The notes beneath the pieces were generated by a model. It saw nothing but the letters and a program-made list of their open reading frames with translations, was not told the origin of the DNA and made no database searches. Positions 52,349 to 61,261 of a stretch of DNA of 64,000 nucleotides are shown here, in pieces. Position numbers and translations under genes: made by a program. This stretch comes from Litchfieldia alkalitelluris (GTDB lineage Bacteria; Bacillota; Bacilli; Bacillales; Bacillaceae_L): positions 467,148 to 531,147 of the forward strand of contig NZ_KV917374.1 in NCBI RefSeq assembly GCF_002019645.1. The letters run 5' to 3'. Numbering within the stretch: position 1 is the stretch's first letter; each line of letters starts with the position of its first letter.

Positions 52349-52861
52349 ATGGAAGGTAAGAAAAAAAATATAGGCTTTAACATTATTAAAAATGATCCAA
52401 CAGATGGGCATGGAGGATATGGAATTGGAGCGCTTAGCTTAGATAATGTATCGCCTGTTTTTATCGATATCAATGAAGAAGATGTGTTTGTTGATATTGG
52501 TGCCATGCATGCAAGAAGTGTCGTTGAAAAGGGAATTAAGTTTCTTCCAAACAAAGAGGATGTTCCGAATGGTAAGCCATTTTGGCTAGTATGGGTAACC
52601 ATTGACCGCCAGGAGAAGGGTCCTTATTATGCGGGTGTAACAGCTTGTGAAATGACAGTTGATCGTGAAATTCGACGTGGGTATAAATCATTACCCGATC
52701 ATGTAAACAAGATGGATAAATCTCTTAAGAGAAAAATGATGGTTGATTTTATGGATGAAAAATCAAAAATACTATTATCAGCATTTCTACAAAAGCATGA
52801 TGCAGGTATGTGGGAGCGCTCTTCTGATGAGTTAAAGAATTCTTTAAAGGTAAGTTCATAA
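52349..52861 (+). CDS. ywhD: YwhD family protein
   Basis: A 170-residue protein of the YwhD family. The conserved beginning is GFNIIKNDPTDGHGGYGIGALSLDNVSPV, followed by DIGAMHARSVVEKGIKFLPNKEDV and, later, HVNKMDKSLKRKMMVDFMDE. AGGAGGG precedes the ATG. It follows ywhC by 27 bases and is likely cotranscribed. The function is unknown. Confidence 0.92.
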   Translation: MEGKKKNIGFNIIKNDPTDGHGGYGIGALSLDNVSPVFIDINEEDVFVDIGAMHARSVVEKGIKFLPNKEDVPNGKPFWLVWVTIDRQEKGPYYAGVTACEMTVDREIRRGYKSLPDHVNKMDKSLKRKMMVDFMDEKSKILLSAFLQKHDAGMWERSSDELKNSLKVSS

Positions 52862-52960
52862 ATGTGACGATTTTGTGAACGGAAAATGTTCTGCTTGAGC
52901 TTTTTTAATAAAATAAGTACACTTAATTTACAATGTTAACGCATTGATACTAGGACAAGG

Positions 52961-52993
52961 AAACCCCGGGCTTACACATCCCGGGGTTTTCTA
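52961..52993. terminator. Bidirectional terminator between ywhD and pbpG
   Basis: AAACCCCGGG pairs with CCCGGGGTTT around a nine-base loop, with T-rich ends for the two convergent genes. Confidence 0.87.
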
Positions 52994-53034
52994 TATTATT
53001 ATAGTGAAAAAGTGATTTAATTTACTTCAACTCT

Positions 53035-55107
53035 CTACCAATCCCAATCAAAAATACGTTTAAACCAACTCTTCTTTTCTTTTTCTTCATTCGGTTGCTT
53101 TTCCGGTTCTTCAATGATCTCAACATGATGTTCTTGACAGTATTCCGTTGGTTCTGTACCTGCAACAAAATAGGTTAAGCGAGTAACTGGACATTCTTTT
53201 GTTGCTAAAAGTCCATTATCTGGGTTTACACGAACACCGACTACTCCCTCAGGTGAACGAAACGGAAGCACAGCCATGTCATGATGGGCTTCTTCCATAA
53301 ACTCAGACCATATTTCCTTCGCATACGTCTTTTCAGCTGTCAAATCAATCGTATGATCTCTATCATATCCGGTCCAAACCGTTGCCAACAACTGTGGAGA
53401 ATAACCAATCATCCAGCTATCGGTTTTCGTTGTTCCCGTTTTCCCTGCATAATGTCTCGTTAATTTATCGGCAATGGTAGACCCAGTCACCTTTGTATAA
53501 TCATTAAGCTTTTCATCAAAGATTCCAGTCAGTAGGTGTGTTAATACATAGGCATGATTCGGGTTAAGCACTTGCTCTTTTGTAGGGGTATTTTCATAGA
53601 TGACCTCACCCTTATGGTTGACTACCTTTGTAATAAAAATAGGTTCTTGCTTAAATCCTCCATTTGCGATCGTACTGTAAGCTCTGGCCATATCAATAGG
53701 CTTAACGTTGGAAGTTCCTAATGCAAGTGAAGGAACTGCTGCAAGTTTACTCGTAATCCCTAATTTTCTGGAGGTATCGACTAAAGTATCCTCACCTAGA
53801 AAGATGTGTGTTTTTACAGCATAAACATTATCTGAAAGTGCGATCGCTTGAGCTAAGGTGATTTGATCATTGGCATAATAGTTATTAAAATTATGTGGCG
53901 TATATCTTGCACGGCCATCATCAAATGTAAAAGAAGTAACCTCACTCCGCATCGTTGTCGAAGGAGTAAATCCTTTTTCTAGTGCTGCGTAATATAGGAA
54001 TGGCTTAAATGTTGAACCAGGCTGTCTCTCGGCTTGGGTGACTCGATTAAATGGACTCTTGTCATAATCCTTACCACCAACAAGTGCCTTAACTTCACCG
54101 GATTGTTGATCCATGGCAACAAAACCAACCTGTATCTCTGAATCTTTATGAATTGTTTCTTTAATGGTTTCTTCGGCAATTTGCTGAAGCTCGGGATTAA
54201 GGGTTGTATAGACTCTCAGCCCACTTGTGTTAATCGTTTCCTGATCAAGCTTGAGCGTTCTAACTAATGCTTTTTTCACTTCATCTTGAAAATATGGGGC
54301 GATTTTTGGTCGTTGCATTTCTGTTCCAAAACTATAATCTAGTTTTTCAGCAAAAATAGTTTCAATCTCTTCTTCTGCAATATATCCATTTTCATACATA
54401 GCAGAAAGGATAATTTTTTGGCGGTTTTTTGCCGCATCTTTGTTTATTTTAGGCGAATAAAGACTTGGTCCTTTTGGTATACCAGCTAACAAAGCAGCCT
54501 CCCCAATGGTTAAGTCCTTTGCATGCTTCCCGAAATAATAGTTTGCTGCAGCTTCAATTCCGTAGGCACCATGACCATAATAAATGGTATTCAGGTAGCC
54601 TTCTAATATCTCATCTTTACTATAATTAAGCTCTAACCGAATGGTATATAATGCTTCTGTAATTTTTCGATTCCAAGTTTTATCATGACTCAAAAATAGA
54701 TTTCTAGCATATTGCTGAGTGATTGTACTAGCTCCTTGGACTTTAGCTCTCGCTTTTATATCGGCAATGATGGCAGCCACAATTCGCTTATAGGCAAAAC
54801 CGTGATGTCGGTAAAATCCTCGATCCTCAATGGACAAGGTTGCATAAATAACATTAGGGTTCATTTCATCAAGAGTAACCCAATATCGTCTCTCCCCATA
54901 ATGTGTTTCACCGATTAATGACTGATCGGCGGCATATAATAAAGTCGATTGTGGCACGGCTAAAGGTGGGGCGCCTTTCGACTTGGCATATACGATAATT
55001 CCGGTTATAAAAAGCATCATTACGATTAATAAAATGAGACCTAAGAAGAAAAAAGCACGCAAATACTTAATCGTTGCTCTCATTTTCTTATTTGTGATGA
55101 TCTCCAA
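53035..55107 (-). CDS. pbpG: Class A penicillin-binding protein PbpG (PBP2d)
   Basis: A 690-residue peptidoglycan synthase with one N-terminal membrane anchor, a GT51 glycosyltransferase domain (IEDRGFYRHHGF and GASTITQQYARN, about 90-135) and a transpeptidase domain with SxxK in RQPGSTFKPFLYYA, SDN in LSDNVYAVK and KTGT in YAGKTGTTKTDSW. PbpG acts in spore cortex assembly in B. subtilis. TTG 55107 is preferred, giving MEIITNKKMRA, with GAGGTGA five bases before it; GTG 55116 is in frame. Synteny with ywhD and speE supports the call. Confidence 0.92.
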   Translation of the reverse strand: MEIITNKKMRATIKYLRAFFFLGLILLIVMMLFITGIIVYAKSKGAPPLAVPQSTLLYAADQSLIGETHYGERRYWVTLDEMNPNVIYATLSIEDRGFYRHHGFAYKRIVAAIIADIKARAKVQGASTITQQYARNLFLSHDKTWNRKITEALYTIRLELNYSKDEILEGYLNTIYYGHGAYGIEAAANYYFGKHAKDLTIGEAALLAGIPKGPSLYSPKINKDAAKNRQKIILSAMYENGYIAEEEIETIFAEKLDYSFGTEMQRPKIAPYFQDEVKKALVRTLKLDQETINTSGLRVYTTLNPELQQIAEETIKETIHKDSEIQVGFVAMDQQSGEVKALVGGKDYDKSPFNRVTQAERQPGSTFKPFLYYAALEKGFTPSTTMRSEVTSFTFDDGRARYTPHNFNNYYANDQITLAQAIALSDNVYAVKTHIFLGEDTLVDTSRKLGITSKLAAVPSLALGTSNVKPIDMARAYSTIANGGFKQEPIFITKVVNHKGEVIYENTPTKEQVLNPNHAYVLTHLLTGIFDEKLNDYTKVTGSTIADKLTRHYAGKTGTTKTDSWMIGYSPQLLATVWTGYDRDHTIDLTAEKTYAKEIWSEFMEEAHHDMAVLPFRSPEGVVGVRVNPDNGLLATKECPVTRLTYFVAGTEPTEYCQEHHVEIIEEPEKQPNEEKEKKSWFKRIFDWDW

Positions 55108-55418
55108 TAAAATCACCTCACATTAGGCAATCTCTATAAGAATAGCCGATTTATTTTGTTACCAGGATTTCTCGGCGGTTCCCAACCTTTTTTTAGCTCC
55201 TTAACTTACTGATAAAACATTTGCGATGGCGGAAGACTTCTGAAATCGATAGAATTCAAGAAGGTTCCCGTAATGCTCATAAGCAAATAACACACTAGTA
55301 TTTAAGGCAGCTTATCTTTAATAGAGATGCTTTTATAGAATAAATAATCATATAACATTCAGTATTAAGTCCTTTCAGTCTTTTTAAACCTCTATCTTCT
55401 AAAAAATGAAAATTTTTC

Positions 55419-55446
55419 TTGAAATTTTAGTAGATTGCTCTATACT
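55419..55446 (+). promoter_or_regulatory. Possible promoter of speE
   Basis: TTGAAA (55419-55424) is spaced 16 bp from TATACT (55441-55446), about 200 bases before speE. The rest of the 55108-55644 gap is AT-rich with no clear element. The leader would be long, so this is tentative. Confidence 0.4.
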
Positions 55447-55644
55447 TTGATACGTTGGCTTTTCAGTAGACAGATTCTTTCCTAAAAAGATTGTTCTTAT
55501 AAAGAAGAAGATTGAAGTAATATGTTTTTATTTAAACCAATAGGGAACGATAGAACATAGAGAATTTAATATGATAAAAATGAGATGATATGAAGATATT
55601 GTGCTTAGGTTATATCAATATCAATGAAGGGAAGAGATAATAAA

Positions 55645-56472
55645 ATGGAATTATGGTTTACAGAAAAACAAACAAATAACTTTGGAATTACAGCTAAAAT
55701 TAATAAAACATTACATACAGAACAAACTGAGTTCCAAAAGCTTGACATGGTTGAAACTGCTGAGTTTGGAAACATGCTAATCCTTGATGGAATGGTTATG
55801 ACCACACAAAAAGACGAATTCGTTTATCATGAGATGGTTGCACATGTCCCTCTCTTCACTCATCCTAATCCAGAAAACGTACTTGTTGTCGGAGGTGGTG
55901 ACGGTGGAGTCATTCGTGAGGTTTTAAAACACCCAAGTGTAAAAAAAGCGACACTAGTTGAGATCGATGGAAAAGTGATCGAGTATTCAAAAAAATACCT
56001 TCCTGAAATTGCAGGCAAACTTGATGACCCACGTGTTGAAGTAAAAGTGGATGATGGCTTTATGCACATTGCCAAAAGCGAAAATGAATATGACGTAATT
56101 ATGGTTGATTCGACTGAACCAGTTGGACCAGCTGTGAATTTATTTACAAAAGGCTTTTACGCAGGTATCTCAAAAGCATTAAAGGAAGATGGTGTATTTG
56201 TTGCCCAAACAGATAACCCATGGTTTACACCTGAACTAATTTCAAATGTTCAAAATGATGTAAAAGAAATTTTTCCAATCACAAGGCTTTATATTGCCAA
56301 CATCCCAACATACCCAAGTGGGCTTTGGACATTCACAATCGGATCCAAAAAGCATGATCCGCTAGAAGTAAGTGAAGAACGCTTCCACGAAATCGAAACA
56401 AAATACTACACAAAAGAACTACACAAGGCATCTTTTGTATTACCTAAATTTGTAGCAGACCTACTTAGATAA
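55645..56472 (+). CDS. speE: Spermidine synthase
   Basis: A 275-residue aminopropyltransferase that makes spermidine from putrescine and decarboxylated SAM. The nucleotide-binding stretch is [18 protein letters not shown] (about 80-97), and the catalytic Asp is in [18 protein letters not shown] at the start is family-like. ATG 55645 is preferred, with AAGGGAAGAG upstream; the frame from 55624 lacks a site. speB, the putrescine-forming enzyme, lies next on the same strand. Confidence 0.95.
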   Translation: MELWFTEKQTNNFGITAKINKTLHTEQTEFQKLDMVETAEFGNMLILDGMVMTTQKDEFVYHEMVAHVPLFTHPNPENVLVVGGGDGGVIREVLKHPSVKKATLVEIDGKVIEYSKKYLPEIAGKLDDPRVEVKVDDGFMHIAKSENEYDVIMVDSTEPVGPAVNLFTKGFYAGISKALKEDGVFVAQTDNPWFTPELISNVQNDVKEIFPITRLYIANIPTYPSGLWTFTIGSKKHDPLEVSEERFHEIETKYYTKELHKASFVLPKFVADLLR

Positions 56473-56477
56473 TGAAC

Positions 56478-56511
56478 AAGGTTGACCCTTAAAAAATGGG
56501 TCAACCTTTTA
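56478..56511 (+). terminator. Terminator after speE
   Basis: AAGGTTGACCC pairs with GGGTCAACCTT around a nine-base loop, followed by TTATAA. Confidence 0.84.
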
Positions 56512-56550
56512 TAAGTATTTTGTCAATTTAGTCTACCCTGAAAAAAAGAA

Positions 56551-56680
56551 ATGCGGAAGGCGCTCGTTCATCGGCGACAGGCATAAGACAAGACGGCTAA
56601 AAGGTTGCTCTTTAACCTTCTAGGGTGGATTGACTTAGACCTGAGAGCCGATAGCGCCTGAAGCTAGACACTAAGCTAAG
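56551..56680. repeat. GCGGAAGGCGCTC interspersed repeat
   Basis: The stretch has GCGGAAGGCGCTCGTTCATC, GGCGACAGGCATAAGAC, a central hairpin (AAAAGGTTG with CAACCTT-like parts), then GAGAGCCGATAGCGCCTGAAGCTAGAC. GGCGCT at the left pairs with AGCGCC at the right. This kind of repeat is frequent in Bacillaceae genomes. It lies between the speE terminator and repeat copy 4. Confidence 0.7.
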
Positions 56681-56714
56681 TATAATTTTTCATCCCTCCA
56701 TGGTGCTAATTTTA

Positions 56715-56956
56715 ATTAGCATGGATGTCTACCCTGAAAATAACATGGGTGCGGAGTTCTAATCGCTGCGATCCACTTGCTTTCCGCGGGGTGGTCCGGG
56801 AGCCTCCTCGTCGCCCGGGGGGCTCCTGCGGGGTCTCCCGTGACCACTAGATCCCGCAGGAGCCAAGTGGCTCTCCGCTCATTACACACTGAGGTAAACA
56901 TGTTCATTCTTCATGGTGCGAAATACTTATTTAGCATGGAAGTCTACCCTGAAAAT
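56715..56956 (-). repeat. GC-rich interspersed hairpin element, copy 4 (inverted)
   Basis: Read on the minus strand it shows the standard order: TTCGCACCATG, GAATGAACATGTTTACCTC, GTGTGTAATGAGCGGAGAGCC, CTCCTGCGGG with CCCCGCAGGAG, CCCCGCGGAAAGCAAGTGG, ATCGCAGCGATTAG. It is the only copy in the window in this orientation. The hairpin is diverged in its middle. It fills much of the gap before speB. Confidence 0.9.
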
Positions 56957-57000
56957 ATTAGTCTCACAAGATAGTCTATAAGAAAAAAGGAGATATTATG

Positions 57001-57882
57001 ATGAAATTTGATGAAGCCTATTCAGGTAATGTTTTTATAAAAAGTCACCCTTCATTTGAAGAAAGTGAAGCAGTAATCTATGGTATGCCAATGGACTGGA
57101 CAGTTAGTTACCGCCCAGGTTCAAGATTTGGTCCTGCACGTATTCGCGAGGTATCAATCGGATTAGAAGAATACAGCCTTTATTTAGATCGAGAATTAGA
57201 AGAGGTAAAATACTATGATGCAGGTGATATTCCGTTACCATTTGGAAACCCTCAAAAAAGTCTGGATATGATTGAAGATTTCGTAGACCAGCTTCTAGCA
57301 GCGGATAAATTCCCACTAGGAATGGGTGGGGAGCACTTAGTATCTTGGCCAGTGATGAAGGCTATGTACAAAAAATACCCAGATCTTGCGATTATACATA
57401 TGGATGCACACACTGATTTACGCGACCATTATGAAGGTGAACCACTTTCACATTCAACACCAATCAAAAAGGTATGTGATTTAATTGGACCTACTAATGT
57501 ATATTCATTCGGTATCCGTTCAGGGATGAAGGAAGAATTTAAATGGGCAAAAGAAGTAGGCATGCACATTTCACCATTTGAAGTATTAGAACCTTTAAAA
57601 CAGGTCCTACCTAAGCTTGCTGGGCGTCCAGTGTATGTAACAATAGATATTGATGTCCTAGATCCAGCACATGCACCAGGAACTGGTACAGTAGATGCGG
57701 GCGGAATTACTTCCCGAGAATTATTAGCGTCTATTCACGAAATTGCAAAATCTGATATTAAAGTCGTAGGCTGTGATTTAGTTGAGGTTGCTCCGATTTA
57801 TGATCCGTCAGAACAAACGGCTAATACAGCTAGTAAATTAATTCGTGAAATGATTTTAGGTTGGGTTCAAAAAAGAAAATAA
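57001..57882 (+). CDS. speB: Agmatinase
   Basis: A 293-residue manganese ureohydrolase that converts agmatine to putrescine and urea. Metal ligands are in GGEHLVSWP, IIHMDAHTDLRDH and VTIDIDVLDPAHAPGTG. KFDEAYSGNVFIKSHPSFEES at the start closely matches B. subtilis SpeB, which supports ATG 57001 (or the adjacent ATG 56998). AAAGGAGATATT precedes it. It supplies putrescine to SpeE, encoded upstream, although two repeat elements separate the genes. Confidence 0.96.
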   Translation: MKFDEAYSGNVFIKSHPSFEESEAVIYGMPMDWTVSYRPGSRFGPARIREVSIGLEEYSLYLDRELEEVKYYDAGDIPLPFGNPQKSLDMIEDFVDQLLAADKFPLGMGGEHLVSWPVMKAMYKKYPDLAIIHMDAHTDLRDHYEGEPLSHSTPIKKVCDLIGPTNVYSFGIRSGMKEEFKWAKEVGMHISPFEVLEPLKQVLPKLAGRPVYVTIDIDVLDPAHAPGTGTVDAGGITSRELLASIHEIAKSDIKVVGCDLVEVAPIYDPSEQTANTASKLIREMILGWVQKRK

Positions 57883-57892
57883 GAAGAGTTAT

Positions 57893-57923
57893 AAAGTGCT
57901 CAATTAAGAGGGCACTTTTTTTG
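57893..57923 (+). terminator. Terminator after speB
   Basis: AAAGTGCTC pairs with GGGCACTTT (one G-T pair) around an eight-base loop, then a T-run. Confidence 0.82.
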
Positions 57924-58005
57924 TTGTTTTTAACAAAATGTGGCAAATAATTATTGAACATTTTTAATATGCTTATGTTAATAAATGGAAGGGTGGCTGG
58001 TAAGC

Positions 58006-58413
58006 GTGGGAATTCGCTATATTAAAATTGATGCTATTTATTTTGTGATTGGTGTTAGCATGGGGTTGTATATGTCAATCGTACATTCTTACACACTTAC
58101 ATCCGTACATGTTCATGTCAATTTGTTAGGTTGGGTATCAATGGCCATTATCGGAAGTTTATATTATTTATTTCCTAGTGCAGCAGCAAGTAAATTAGCA
58201 AAGGTTCAATTTTGGCTTTATAATATTGCTCTACCAATAATGATGATTGGGCTTGCATTTATTGTGCATGGAAACGAAGCGTTTGTTCCTGCAGTTGCAG
58301 CAGGTGGTACTGTCGTCGTGATTAGTGTAATTTTATTTGCGATTAATATCATCTTAAATGTTAAACCAAGTAAGAGCCAGGGAGTTAACTCTGGTCATTC
58401 AACATCAATATAG
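58006..58413 (+). CDS. Small heme-copper-oxidase-subunit-like membrane protein
   Basis: A 135-residue protein with four membrane segments. MGLYMSIVHSYTLTSVHVHVNLLGWVSM (about 20-48) resembles a piece of the cytochrome c oxidase subunit I family (cbb3-like), including the His cluster HVHVNLLGW. It is far too short to be a complete oxidase subunit, and the full set of heme ligands is not present. GTG 58006 is preferred with AAGGGTGG upstream; a frame from 57985 lacks a site. The function is unknown; a heme-binding role is only a guess. Confidence 0.65.
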   Translation: MGIRYIKIDAIYFVIGVSMGLYMSIVHSYTLTSVHVHVNLLGWVSMAIIGSLYYLFPSAAASKLAKVQFWLYNIALPIMMIGLAFIVHGNEAFVPAVAAGGTVVVISVILFAINIILNVKPSKSQGVNSGHSTSI

Positions 58414-58425
58414 TCTTTACGTTTA

Positions 58426-58458
58426 AAAGTGCTCCTAGTTGTGGGAGTGCTTTTTTTA
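58426..58458 (+). terminator. Terminator after the oxidase-like gene
   Basis: AAAGTGCTCC pairs with GGGAGTGCTTT (one G-T pair), then a T-run. Confidence 0.82.
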
Positions 58459-58519
58459 ATAAGTTAGCAACATACAAATTTATGGGGGGATCCTCAAGCT
58501 ATAACATTAGCTCTATAGA

Positions 58520-58708
58520 TGATAAGAATATTTTGCTCACTCTGTGTCGAATGAGCGGAGAGCCACTTAACTCCTGCGGGATTGAGTGGTCTCGTGAGAC
58601 CCCGCAGGAGTCCCAGGCGACGAGGAGGCTCACGGACCACCCCGCGGAAAGCAAGTGGATCGCAGCGAATGGAACTCCGCTACCTAAGTTGTTTTCGGGG
58701 TAGACTTC
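58520..58708 (+). repeat. GC-rich interspersed hairpin element, copy 5
   Basis: It shows TTTGCTCACTC, GTGTCGAATGAGCGGAGAGCC, CTCCTGCGGG with CCCCGCAGGAG, GACGAGGAGGCTCACGG, ACCCCGCGGAAAGCAAGTGG, ATCGCAGCGAATGG and TTTTCGGGGTAGAC. The next copy starts directly after it. Confidence 0.92.
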
Positions 58709-58930
58709 TATGCTAAATAAGTATTTCGCACCATGGAGAATGAAAATGTTTATTCCATAGTGTGGAATGAGTGAAGAGCCACTTGACTCCTGCGGGATCT
58801 AGCGGTTACGAGAGACCCCGCAGGAGCTCAAAAGCGACGAGGAGGCTCACGAACCGCCCCGCGGAAAGCAAGTGGATCGCAGCGAATGGAACTCCGCTGA
58901 CCTATGTTATTTTCAGCATAGAAATACTAG
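58700..58930 (+). repeat. GC-rich interspersed hairpin element, copy 6 (tandem with copy 5)
   Basis: The same order continues: TTTCGCACCATGG, GAATGAAAATG, GTGTGGAATGAGTGAAGAGCC, CTCCTGCGGG with CCCCGCAGGAG, CCGCCCCGCGGAAAGCAAGTGG, ATCGCAGCGAATGG, TTATTTTCAGCATAG. It shares its left end with the right end of copy 5 (GTAGACTTC). The gap to ywiB holds nothing else. Confidence 0.92.
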
Positions 58931-59047
58931 AAGAAATCTATAATTTACCCTCGTATAAAAACCCCTCCCTATTGAACTTTCCCAAAAGAATCATTATACT
59001 TATTGTCTGTAAACAAACAAGATTAAAACCCATAAGGAGTGTAGCAA

Positions 59048-59491
59048 TTGAGCATTGTTTCTGACACAGGTACTCCTATTCAGCTGAAATTTGTGACTGA
59101 AATCAAGGACCAAAATGATAAACAGACTGTTGCATTTGATGCAATTGGTCAATACTACATAAAAGGTAGTCATACATATCTAGTTTTTGTTGAGCCACAT
59201 GATTTAGGTGAGGTAAAAACAGTTGTGAAAATAAAAAACGAAGAAGTCTTGATTCTTCGTTCGGATGCTGTTACAATGAGACAGCTTTTCCGAAAAGGTG
59301 AAGCAACTCAAGGTACATATCAGAGTCAAATAGGCACAATGGGCATGTTAACAAACACAAACAACATTGAATATATATTCTATAAAAATAGCCATAAAGG
59401 TAAATTGTTTTTAACATATACACTTGCCCTCCAAGGAGAGCAATCTGGACGATATTCGATTACCATTACATTTAAGGAGGAGAATAAATGA
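59048..59491 (+). CDS. ywiB: DUF1934 family protein YwiB
   Basis: A 147-residue beta-barrel-like protein of the DUF1934 family. Typical stretches are [16 protein letters not shown] and [22 protein letters not shown] (about 75-96). The start is TTG 59048, nine bases after AAGGAG. It overlaps argS by four bases, so it is translated together with it, as in B. subtilis. The function is unknown. Confidence 0.9.
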   Translation: MSIVSDTGTPIQLKFVTEIKDQNDKQTVAFDAIGQYYIKGSHTYLVFVEPHDLGEVKTVVKIKNEEVLILRSDAVTMRQLFRKGEATQGTYQSQIGTMGMLTNTNNIEYIFYKNSHKGKLFLTYTLALQGEQSGRYSITITFKEENK

Positions 59492-61158
59492 ACGTTTTTG
59501 ATCAAGTAAAAGAGCGCTTGAAAGATGAAATAAAAGCGTCTGTTGTAAAAGCTGGACTAGCTTTAGAAGAACAGATTCCAGATGTAGTCCTAGAAATTCC
59601 AAAGGAAAAGGCCCATGGTGATTTTTCTACAAATATGGCGATGCAGTTAGCTCGTATTGCAAAGAAAGCTCCACGAACAATTGCAGATGACATTGTTAAT
59701 CACTTTGATAAAACAAAAGCGTCGATTGAGAAGATTGAAATTGCAGGACCAGGATTTATTAATTTTTATATGGATAATACATACCTTACTGAGTTAGTTT
59801 CAACAATTCTAAAATCGGGTTCACACTATGGTGCAACAAATACTGGCAGAAATCAAAAGGTTCAAGTCGAGTTTGTGTCAGCAAATCCAACTGGTGATCT
59901 TCATTTAGGACATGCTAGAGGTGCTGCTGTTGGTGACTCACTTTGTAATATCTTGGCGAAAGCAGGCTATGATGTATCTCGTGAATATTATATTAATGAT
60001 GCTGGTAACCAAATTAACAATCTAGCAATTTCAGTGGAAACTCGCTATATGCAGGCACTAGGTATGGAAAAAGACATGCCAGAGGATGGTTACCATGGAC
60101 AAGATATTATTGAGATTGGTAAAACTCTTGCTGCGGAGTTTGGTGATAAATATGTTCATATCCCTGAACAAGAGCGTTTTGACTTTTTCCGTGAATATGG
60201 CCTTAAATATGAAATGGCTAAGTTGCAAAAAGATTTAGCAGAATTTAGAGTTGATTTTGATGTTTGGTATTCTGAAACATCACTTTATCATAATGGTAAA
60301 ATTGATAATGCGCTTGCAACGCTACGTGAAAAGGGCCACATCTATGAAGAAGAAGGGGCAACATGGTTCCGTTCGACAACATATGGTGATGACAAGAATC
60401 GTGTATTGAAAAAAAGTGATGGGTCATATACGTATCTAACCCCTGATATTGCTTATCATCAAGATAAGCTTGAGCGTGGTTTTGAAAAGCTGATCAATAT
60501 ATGGGGAGCAGACCATCATGGATATATTCCACGTATGAAGGCAGCAATCCAAGCTTTAGGTTATGCTGAAGATACATTAGAGGTTGAAATCATTCAACTT
60601 GTCCATTTATATAAAAATGGTGAAAAAATGAAGATGAGCAAGCGAACAGGTAAGGCAGTTACGATGCGTGATTTAATTGAAGAAGTTGGATTAGATGCTG
60701 TTCGTTATTTCTTTGCAATGCGCAGTGCTGATACTCATATGGACTTTGATTTAGATTTGGCAGTCTCAAAGTCTAACGAAAATCCTGTATATTACTCTCA
60801 ATATGCTCATGCTAGAATTTGCAGTATGCTTCGTTCTGGAGAAGAACTAGGCGTGAATTTAGATGAAAACATAAATTTAGCTCTTATTAATTCAGAAAAA
60901 GAAATAGATTTATTGAAGAAATTAGGTGAATTTCCTGCTGCCGTAGCTGAGGCAGCTGAAAAGAGAATTCCACATCGTGTGACGAATTACACGTATGAAT
61001 TAGCATCAGCTCTTCACAGTTTTTATAATGCAGAGAAGGTACTTGATCAAGAGAATATGGAAAAAACAAAAGCTCGTTTAGGCTTAATGAAAGCAGTACA
61101 AATTACCCTTCAAAATGCATTAGCGCTTATTGGAGTATCTGCACCAGAGAAAATGTAA
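59488..61158 (+). CDS. argS: Arginyl-tRNA synthetase
   Basis: A 556-residue class I synthetase that charges tRNA-Arg. The HIGH-type motif is in [15 protein letters not shown] (about 131-145), and a KMSKR motif is present ([14 protein letters not shown], about 375). The N-terminal additional domain and the C-terminal DALR anticodon-binding domain ([14 protein letters not shown], then [10 protein letters not shown]) are complete. Its start overlaps the ywiB stop by four bases (ATGA). A strong terminator follows. Confidence 0.97.
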   Translation: MNVFDQVKERLKDEIKASVVKAGLALEEQIPDVVLEIPKEKAHGDFSTNMAMQLARIAKKAPRTIADDIVNHFDKTKASIEKIEIAGPGFINFYMDNTYLTELVSTILKSGSHYGATNTGRNQKVQVEFVSANPTGDLHLGHARGAAVGDSLCNILAKAGYDVSREYYINDAGNQINNLAISVETRYMQALGMEKDMPEDGYHGQDIIEIGKTLAAEFGDKYVHIPEQERFDFFREYGLKYEMAKLQKDLAEFRVDFDVWYSETSLYHNGKIDNALATLREKGHIYEEEGATWFRSTTYGDDKNRVLKKSDGSYTYLTPDIAYHQDKLERGFEKLINIWGADHHGYIPRMKAAIQALGYAEDTLEVEIIQLVHLYKNGEKMKMSKRTGKAVTMRDLIEEVGLDAVRYFFAMRSADTHMDFDLDLAVSKSNENPVYYSQYAHARICSMLRSGEELGVNLDENINLALINSEKEIDLLKKLGEFPAAVAEAAEKRIPHRVTNYTYELASALHSFYNAEKVLDQENMEKTKARLGLMKAVQITLQNALALIGVSAPEKM

Positions 61159-61167
61159 TAAATCGTT

Positions 61168-61200
61168 GACCCTCTAACATGGTGATTAGAGGGTCTTTTT
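61168..61200 (+). terminator. Terminator after argS
   Basis: GACCCTCTAA pairs with TTAGAGGGTC around an eight-base loop, followed by TTTTTG. Confidence 0.87.
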
Positions 61201-61261
61201 GTTGTAAAGATCCTGCATTCAGCGAGGTATGAAGAAAATTCAGTAGAGAGTACAATCAAAA

